From assembly GCF_964259225.1 (NCBI RefSeq), contig NZ_CAXVKN010000043.1: a DNA stretch of 20,203 nt; one strand, 5' to 3'. Positions 14,644-20,203 of the stretch are shown here, piece after piece. The DNA is from Catenibacterium mitsuoka_A (lineage in GTDB: Bacteria > Bacillota_I > Bacilli_A > Erysipelotrichales > Coprobacillaceae). The notes beneath the pieces are model-generated. The model was not told where the DNA came from, ran no database searches, and was given only the letters and a program-made list of their open reading frames with translations. Position 1 is the stretch's first letter. Every line of letters begins with the position of its first letter. Position numbers and translations under genes: made by a program.

Positions 14644-15969
14644 ATGTTAGGCGTATTACAATGGTTTATTGGTCTAGGATCAACAGTATTCTTACCAATT
14701 GTTATAATTGTTATTGCATTATTGTTTGGTGTAAAACTATCAAAAGCAGTTATGGCTGGTATTACAGTAGGTATTGGTAATATTGGTTTAGGTTTAGTTA
14801 TTGATTTATTATCATCTAACTTAGGAACAGCGATTCAGAAGATGGGTGAAAAATATGGTACTTCATTAAGTATTATGGATATTGGTTGTGGTGTAGGTGG
14901 ACCTTTAGCTTTCTCTACAACTTTAGGTATTAGTATTATTGTTGTTTCTTTGGTTTTGAACTTATTATTTGTTGTCTTAGGATGGACTAAGACTCTTAAT
15001 GTTGATATCTGGAATTTCTGGTATCCAGCATTCTTAGCATTAGTTGCAAATGCAGTTACAGGAAGTGTGGTAGTTGGTGTATTAGCTATGGTTGTCGCAT
15101 TAATGCTTCAATGGTTGTTAGCTGACTTGTTCCAGGAAAAGATTAGTAGTTTCTTTGGTTATCCAGGTATTTCAATTACACATATGATGGCTTTATCAGG
15201 TGTTATCTTTGCTATCCCAGTAAACTGGTTATTTGATCATATCCCAGGATTAAATAAGATTGATGGTGATGCAGAAAGTATTGGTAAGAAGTTTGGTATC
15301 TTTGGTGATACAGTATTCATGGGATTAATTATTGGTATTGTTGTTGGTATTTTCGCAGGTTATGATGTAGCAAAAATTGGTCAGTTAGGTATGACAACAG
15401 CTGCAGTAATGAAGATTATGCCTAAGATGGTCGCAATGTTCATGGAAGGTTTAATGCCAGTTGCAGAAGCTGCAAAAGCATGGACAAACAGACACTTAAA
15501 TGGTCGTAGTGTTAATATCGGTATGGATGCTGCTTTAACTGTAGGTCATCCAACAGTAATGACTACAACACTTATCATGGTTCCAGTATCATTATTATTA
15601 GCAATCATTTTACCAGGTAACAAAACATTACCATTTGGTGATTTAGCATTCTTTGCATTTGCTATCGCATTAATGATTCCTTTCTTCAAGGGAAATATCG
15701 TAAGAAGTATTCTTGGATGTAGTTTATATATGGTGACAATGTTGTACTTATCAACTTGGTTAGCACCAATCATTACAAATGTATTTAAGTTAGCTAAATA
15801 CAATGTTGGAACTTCAGGATTAGTAACATCAGTAAACTGTGGTACATGGCCAGTTGCTTTATTTGCTGGAACACTTCAGACAGTTGGAGTGATTGGACTA
15901 GCAGTAATTGGTGTGATTGTATTAGGCTTATTAATTTATGTAAATAAGATCAAAAAAGCAGATGCTTAG
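14644..15969 (+). CDS. gatC: Galactitol-type PTS EIIC permease
   Basis: The 441-residue membrane protein shows the EIIC-Gat pattern: an N-terminal hydrophobic hairpin, LGSTVFLPIVIIVIALLFG, GVKLSKAVMAGITVGIGNIGL near 30-50, and a conserved stretch near residues 80-90, MDIGCGVGGPLAFS. Later loops include FFGYPGISITHMMALSG and an ILPGNKTLPFGDLA segment near residue 323. About ten to twelve hydrophobic segments are visible. It translocates the substrate while the separate EIIB phosphorylates it. The gene lies 12 bases after gatA with an AGAGGAG site. The substrate cannot be read from sequence; the downstream enzymes point to a keto sugar phosphate after import. Confidence 0.9.
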   Translation: MLGVLQWFIGLGSTVFLPIVIIVIALLFGVKLSKAVMAGITVGIGNIGLGLVIDLLSSNLGTAIQKMGEKYGTSLSIMDIGCGVGGPLAFSTTLGISIIVVSLVLNLLFVVLGWTKTLNVDIWNFWYPAFLALVANAVTGSVVVGVLAMVVALMLQWLLADLFQEKISSFFGYPGISITHMMALSGVIFAIPVNWLFDHIPGLNKIDGDAESIGKKFGIFGDTVFMGLIIGIVVGIFAGYDVAKIGQLGMTTAAVMKIMPKMVAMFMEGLMPVAEAAKAWTNRHLNGRSVNIGMDAALTVGHPTVMTTTLIMVPVSLLLAIILPGNKTLPFGDLAFFAFAIALMIPFFKGNIVRSILGCSLYMVTMLYLSTWLAPIITNVFKLAKYNVGTSGLVTSVNCGTWPVALFAGTLQTVGVIGLAVIGVIVLGLLIYVNKIKKADA

Positions 15970-15983
15970 GAGGATTATGAAAT

Positions 15984-16265
15984 ATGAAAACTTTATTAAT
16001 TGTTTGTGGTGCAGGACATGCAACATCTACTATTGCAGTAGCAAAAGTACAGGAATGGCTTAATCAGAATAAATATACAGATGTTAAAATCTATCAGTCT
16101 AAATTAGCTGATGAATTAAATAAGATTGATGATTATGATGCAGTTATCTCAACAACAATCGTTGCTGATAGCATTAAAGATAAAGTAATCAATGGGTTAC
16201 CACTATTAACTGGTGTTGGTGTTGATCAGCTTTATGCAGATTTAAAAGAAAGACTAGGATTATAA
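15984..16265 (+). CDS. gatB: Galactitol-type PTS EIIB protein
   Basis: The 93-residue cytosolic protein starts with the EIIB-Gat loop LLIVCGAGHATST, with phospho-accepting Cys8, and ends with the family's VINGLPLLTGVGVDQ segment. It completes an A-C-B PTS gene order. The stop is one base before the start of the YjbQ-like gene, so that protein is almost certainly made together with the transporter. Confidence 0.9.
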   Translation: MKTLLIVCGAGHATSTIAVAKVQEWLNQNKYTDVKIYQSKLADELNKIDDYDAVISTTIVADSIKDKVINGLPLLTGVGVDQLYADLKERLGL

Positions 16266-16266
16266 A

Positions 16267-16782
16267 ATGAGTGTATATCATAACAGTATTAAGATTAATA
16301 CTGTAATGGGAAGACCATCTTATCATGATATTAGAGAAGAACTATTAGAAACAGTAAAGAATTCTAATATTAAAGATGGATTACTTACAGTATCAAGTGC
16401 GCATACAACATGTTCATTATATTTTGATGAAACAATGCATGATGTTAATTTCTACGGAGATGAATATCTTCAGGTAGATATTAACAATACTCTAGATAGA
16501 TTAGTTCCTAGGATGACAAGTGAAAATCAGTACAACAGTCCAGGACCAAAGCATGTAGAATTCGGATTGAGTTTGAGTGATCCTAATTACCCAGCTGAAA
16601 AATGGACAATGTTGAATACTGATGCTCATTTAAGATCATCAATTTATGGTAGTAACTCCCTTACATTTATCATTCGTGATGGTGAATTATTATTAGGATC
16701 TTTAGGTAGAGTATATTTCGTTGACTGGGATCAGTTACGTGAAAGAACAAGAACAGTTAACATTATGATTTTAGGAGAATAG
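16267..16782 (+). CDS. YjbQ-family (UPF0047) protein inside a PTS operon
   Basis: The 171-residue protein has the YjbQ fold signature: GLLTVSSAHTTCSL (His46), a Tyr-Asn...His region at 89-96, NTDAHLRSSIYG (His121), and a final RDGELLLGSLGRVYFVDWD...R.R.V block. These histidines correspond to the conserved putative active-site cluster of YjbQ. Members are usually about 130-140 residues; this one is longer, with extra residues before the second His block. E. coli YjbQ shows weak thiamin-phosphate-synthase activity in vivo, but its true role is unsettled. The position, one base after EIIB and before two sugar-phosphate isomerase genes, argues for a role in handling the imported sugar phosphate. 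That is inference. Confidence 0.8.
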   Translation: MSVYHNSIKINTVMGRPSYHDIREELLETVKNSNIKDGLLTVSSAHTTCSLYFDETMHDVNFYGDEYLQVDINNTLDRLVPRMTSENQYNSPGPKHVEFGLSLSDPNYPAEKWTMLNTDAHLRSSIYGSNSLTFIIRDGELLLGSLGRVYFVDWDQLRERTRTVNIMILGE

Positions 16783-16800
16783 GTATCGCAAGATACCTAT
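16779..16800 (+). other. Intercistronic hairpin with GCAA tetraloop
   Basis: ATAGGTATC (16779-16787) pairs perfectly with GATACCTAT (16792-16800) around a GCAA loop, a very stable GNRA type. It overlaps the stop codon of the YjbQ-like gene. Only a short, T-poor tail follows before the AGGAGG site of the next gene, so it more likely stabilises or processes the message than ends it. Confidence 0.5.
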
Positions 16801-16821
16801 TTATTCAAATAGGAGGTTAAA

Positions 16822-17475
16822 ATGATTATTTTACCGTCTTTATTAAACGCAAACACATATAACATAAAAGAGCAATTACAGATTTTAAAAGATAAAGGAA
16901 TCGACCATCTACATGTTGATGTGATGGATGGTCAATTTGTACCAAGTCAGGCGTTTGGTCCAAATACAGTAAATGATTTAAAGAATATGACTGACTTTAA
17001 ATTAGATATACATCTTATGATTGAAAACCCTGAAAAACATATTCCTTTATACAAAAATGCTGATATTATTACTGTTCATTACGAATCAACAAGACATTTA
17101 TATAGAGCTATTCAATTAATTAAAAATATGGGATTAAAAGCATGTGTTGCTATTAATCCAGCTACAAGCGTTAGTATGATTGAAGAAGTATTACCAATGC
17201 TTGATCAAGTTCTAGTAATGACTATTAATCCGGGTGTGCCAGGAGAGAAGTTTATTGCTCAGACAATGACTAAAATAGAAAAATTGGATCAATTAAAAAA
17301 GGAAAAGAACTACCACTTCAACATTGAAGTAGATGGAAATGTGAATAAGGATACAATTAACGAATGCTTAAAAGCAGGAGCAAATATGTTTGTATCAGGA
17401 AGTTATATATTCAATGGTTCAATTCCAGATAATATTGATTCTTTATTAGAAGAGGTAAAGAAGTATGAGTATTAA
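16822..17475 (+). CDS. Ribulose-phosphate 3-epimerase-family protein, possibly a hexulose-6-phosphate 3-epimerase
   Basis: The 217-residue TIM barrel has the family's motifs: PSLL (5-8), HVDVMDGQFVP with metal ligands His31 and Asp33, DIHLMIENP (His64), and IEVDGNV (Asp171), the second catalytic Asp. The family's usual GFGGQ phosphate loop reads GVPGEKF here, and the segment before it is VLVMTINPG. The VMT wording also occurs in D-allulose-6-phosphate 3-epimerase (AlsE), so a hexulose substrate is as plausible as ribulose 5-phosphate. The gene follows a strong AGGAGG site and overlaps the hexuloisomerase gene by 11 bases. A plain housekeeping Rpe is less likely given the PTS operon setting. 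It could also be compared with SgcE of the E. coli sgc operon. Confidence 0.8.
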   Translation: MIILPSLLNANTYNIKEQLQILKDKGIDHLHVDVMDGQFVPSQAFGPNTVNDLKNMTDFKLDIHLMIENPEKHIPLYKNADIITVHYESTRHLYRAIQLIKNMGLKACVAINPATSVSMIEEVLPMLDQVLVMTINPGVPGEKFIAQTMTKIEKLDQLKKEKNYHFNIEVDGNVNKDTINECLKAGANMFVSGSYIFNGSIPDNIDSLLEEVKKYEY

Positions 17476-18010
17476 AGAAAATTTAAAGAGTATTGTGAAT
17501 GAATTAGATACCAATACTCTATCTATCGATTATGAAGCATTTAATAATCTAACTGATCAGATAACTCATGCAAAAAGAATCTTCTTATGTGGTAAAGGAA
17601 GATCTGGTTTAGCTATATCTGCTTTTGCGAATAGATTAATGCATTTAGGTTTAGATGTAGCACTTGTTGGAGAAATTACAGCACCTAGAGCTAAGGAAGG
17701 TGATTTATTAATCATTGGTTCAGGTTCAGGTGAAACAGGAAGTCTTGTTTCTCTAGCAAATAAAGCAAAGTCAGAACAAGTTAAAATTGCATTGATTACG
17801 ACTAATAGTGAAAGTACTATTGGTAAAATGGCAGATTGTGTTATTACATTACCATGTGCTTCTAAACTAGATAATAACAGCAAACAGCCTATGGCTTCTG
17901 CATTTGAACAACTATCATTTATGACATATGATGCTATTGTTATGGAATTAATGACTGTATTGAACCAGAATGCAGATGATATGTTTCAGAGACATGCAAA
18001 CTTTGAATAA
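17465..18010 (+). CDS. hxlB: 6-phospho-3-hexuloisomerase (SIS domain, HxlB type)
   Basis: The 181-residue SIS protein matches the hexuloisomerase family from end to end: GKGRSGLAISAFANRLMHLG (43-62), VGEITAPRAKEGDLL, GSGSGET (85-91), QPMASAFEQ (141-149, with Glu148 as probable catalytic base), and the C-terminal MFQRHANFE tail that is typical of this enzyme. It interconverts D-arabino-hex-3-ulose 6-phosphate and fructose 6-phosphate. In the RuMP pathway its partner is HxlA; here the partner gene is instead the epimerase-family protein it overlaps. This suggests a pathway that feeds a 3-keto or epimeric hexulose phosphate into glycolysis. It is the last gene before a strong terminator. Confidence 0.88.
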   Translation: MSIKENLKSIVNELDTNTLSIDYEAFNNLTDQITHAKRIFLCGKGRSGLAISAFANRLMHLGLDVALVGEITAPRAKEGDLLIIGSGSGETGSLVSLANKAKSEQVKIALITTNSESTIGKMADCVITLPCASKLDNNSKQPMASAFEQLSFMTYDAIVMELMTVLNQNADDMFQRHANFE

Positions 18011-18020
18011 CATATATATA

Positions 18021-18055
18021 AAGAAAACTCACGACTGATTGCCGTGAGTTTTCTT
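18021..18055 (+). terminator. Terminator of the gat-like operon
   Basis: AAGAAAACTCACG (18021-18033) pairs perfectly with CGTGAGTTTTCTT (18043-18055) around a 9-base loop; the right arm ends in the T-rich tail. Confidence 0.88.
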
Positions 18056-18121
18056 CTGTAACAAGTAGTATTGACGTTATTAGTTAAAGGAACTGTGTAT
18101 GGAAATTAATACATATTAATT

Positions 18122-18155
18122 AAGATGATAAGGCCAATGAGGCTGTTATCATCTT
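18122..18155. terminator. Bidirectional terminator-like hairpin
   Basis: AAGATGATA (18122-18130) pairs with TATCATCTT (18147-18155), with a further short GCC/GGC inner stem. It lies just past the stop of the leftward nuclease gene, and its leftward reading is followed by an AT-rich tail. With 18021-18055 it isolates two convergent units. Confidence 0.6.
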
Positions 18156-18172
18156 TCTGAATGTTATTTTAT

Positions 18173-20158
18173 TTAAACATCAAATACTTTGACAATGAAT
18201 TTAGAAAAATCAACATTACTTTTTCTATCTATCAAGGTTTTAACAGTAATATATAAATCTAGTTTATTGATATCATTTGATTTTAAAGTAATTCCATTAG
18301 GGTCATCATCTATTGATTTTAAACTCTTTGCAGGTATTTCTAGATAATATAATGTGTGATTATATTGATCATATAATACAATAGACCAATCATATAGCAG
18401 ACTTCTTTTTTTCGGATTTAAGAAGAATTCTTTCTTATTTACTTCTCTGCATTTTGATCTATTAAAAGTTTTTTTGATAGTTATCCCATAAATCTTTAAG
18501 AAATTAACAATATCTTTCTTTGTTGTGAAATCATAGAATTGTTTTGACGTTACTTCAGTAGCATTGATTCTCTCAAACTTAGAATATTTATCAAGTACAG
18601 ATTCTTCATAATTAGAGATGCTTTCTTTAATGCTTTCATAAGAATGAACATTAGGATTGTCAATATCATCATATAAGAAGCATTTTTCTATATATTTTGT
18701 GAGTTCTTTCTCACGACTTGCTATTTGCTCTTCTGACCAAGATGAATAATTATGAATTAAGTCTTTATTCAATTCTAGACTTATATATTGTTTAATTTGC
18801 TTTCTTTTCTCATCATAAGATGCATTAGATATACTAGAATTTAATTTTGATTTTAATAATGTCATATTACCTATGCTATTAACAGCCTTATCTCTATTAT
18901 CAGCTTTCTCTAACATATTATACTCAGTTCCATCACTATGCTTTATTGATGGATATTCTTTCCAATTCTTTTTCCATTTTTTTGGCATAATATGTTCGAC
19001 AGTGAAAAAATATGGCAATGAATTAATATCATCTTTTTGATCTCTTCGTTTATAGAGTTCTATCCAAAATAAGTACATATTAGCAACTTTATTAGATGGT
19101 TTCTTTAATAAAACATAATCTTTATTATCCTTAATATCATTTAATTCTGCATCAATTCTTTTTGAATCGGATATAAGGAATGTAATTAATTTATTGTAAT
19201 TCTTTGTTTTGGTAGTGTTATTGGTTAAATGATTAATTACTAACATTTTTTCAAGTTTATGTAATTGAACATTCAACTCATGATTATCATTTTTATAATC
19301 ATGTAAGAGTTTAATAACATACGGATATATGGATGTAGTATCAGTGATATATAAAAAATTTAATAATCGATCAAGAACATCATCTCTTTTATACGCATAG
19401 TATCTATTGTTTGTTCCATATCTGAATCCACTCATAAATGTACTAGCATAACCAGTCATTTTTAATAAAAATTCTTCCAATTCTTCAGCTGTAGATAACT
19501 TTTTTAAATAAGCTTTATATACATTGGCTAAGTCGTTGATTTTATTTTCATAGGCGGTATAAATACCTGACACAACACCATAGCAATATAAGAAGAATTC
19601 TAAATAGGTTCTGTTGAATCTACCAGAAACAAGTGTACAGCTCCAATAATCCTTATTGGATTCACTTTCAAATGTCTTTCCCCAAGTTTTTTCATAAAAG
19701 TTTATTAACTTTTCTTGTGGATTAGAAAAATTTCCACTTTCGTATTGCTTGCCTAGAGTTTTAAAAATAACGTTTTTAATAGTATCACTAGCAGTCAACA
19801 TTACACCTGTAGTATTTAATGTATCAAAAATAGTCTGTTCATCTGCTTTAGAAGACAACTCAATGAGTACTAAATATGAGAAATTTTCATCTGTCAATCT
19901 TTCAAACATATCAATAAAAGCATTAAGGTTTTTCTCTTTCAAGGTAGATATTCTTTCTAAAAAATATCTATAACAATTTATAATTCTCGAACTATTTTCA
20001 ATATCTTCACCTTCTGGCTTATAGTCAAAAGACATTATCTTTTCAAAATCTTCTTTATCTAATAGAGAATGATTCAGCCTTAAACTGTGTTCTTGAGAAA
20101 GAATAGATTTTGAAAAATAGAAAATCTTTTTGAATACCCATAATCTACAGGTGACGAT
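18173..20158 (-). pseudogene. GmrSD-family (DUF262/DUF1524) defence nuclease, 5'-truncated or frameshifted
   Basis: The open frame begins just after a TAA at 20159-20161 and encodes about 661 residues. Its first 41, before the ATG at 20035, already belong to the family (RLWVFKKIFYF...LRLNHSLLDKEDFEKI), so that ATG is not the natural start. Numbering from that ATG, DEQTIFDTLNTTGVMLTASD (65-84) is the end of DUF262, and the DUF1524 HNH core is TVEHIMPKKW (His348) with RDKAVNSIGNMTLL (Asn390) and LNSSISNASY. A C-terminal domain of about 150 residues follows. The DUF262 nucleotide-handling motifs (DGQQR type) are absent from the window. Full proteins act as modification-dependent restriction or phage-defence enzymes. 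Either a frameshift near 20160 or a truncation has occurred; the part beyond the window decides. Confidence 0.75.
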
Positions 20159-20203
20159 TTAAGAGAAGTGTGGAGCAGAAATATTCAGGATATAGACTAT
20201 CTG

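Noticed and set aside
17566..17883. Leftward open frame inside the hexuloisomerase gene
   Set aside because: It is antisense to a complete SIS-domain protein and shows no family signal.

Overview
The window is low-GC, Firmicutes-type DNA. It has strong AGGAGG-like ribosome sites, AT-rich codons, many phosphotransferase (PTS) genes and hairpin-plus-T terminators. My best guess is a gut or rumen member of the Erysipelotrichales (a Catenibacterium, Kandleria or Sharpea relative). That rests on gene style alone, because no rRNA or other marker gene is present.

Left part (1-5130) is an accessory, decaying region. It starts with the first codons of a leftward gene, then a cluster of short inverted repeats that cuts off an ISL3-type transposase. 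A small DUF6431-type zinc protein follows, then the C-terminal remnant of an AlbA_2/RecG-like ATP-binding regulator. Next is an intact AbiE type IV toxin-antitoxin pair whose promoter is framed by an 11-bp inverted repeat. Directly after it is a membrane-protein gene that lacks a credible start and is split by one in-frame TAG.

Central part (5136-12074) is a sugar-uptake locus resembling mngAB. A leftward PRD/BglG-type regulator faces separate fructose-family EIIA, EIIB and EIIC genes and a GH38 alpha-mannosidase close to E. coli MngB. The likely substrate is 2-O-alpha-mannosyl-D-glycerate or another small alpha-mannoside, phosphorylated on entry and then hydrolysed.

Right-central part (12132-18055) is one rightward operon: a second PRD regulator, galactitol-type EIIA, EIIC and EIIB, a YjbQ-family protein, a ribulose-phosphate-3-epimerase-family protein and a 6-phospho-3-hexuloisomerase (HxlB type). 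No polyol dehydrogenase is present, so the imported compound is probably already a keto sugar or is processed by an unrecognised step. This is the least familiar system in the window.

The three promoters I assign to the two PRD loci each carry a 22-bp box, RYTTCC-N10-GGAART, exactly 8 bp upstream of the -35 element. These are the leftward regulator promoter, the PTS/mannosidase promoter and the second operon's promoter. I infer that they are activator sites for the two paralogous regulators.

The right end (18173 to the window edge) holds a leftward GmrSD-family (DUF262/DUF1524) defence nuclease. Its open frame stops at a TAA near 20160, before the DUF262 catalytic motifs, so it looks 5'-truncated or frameshifted.
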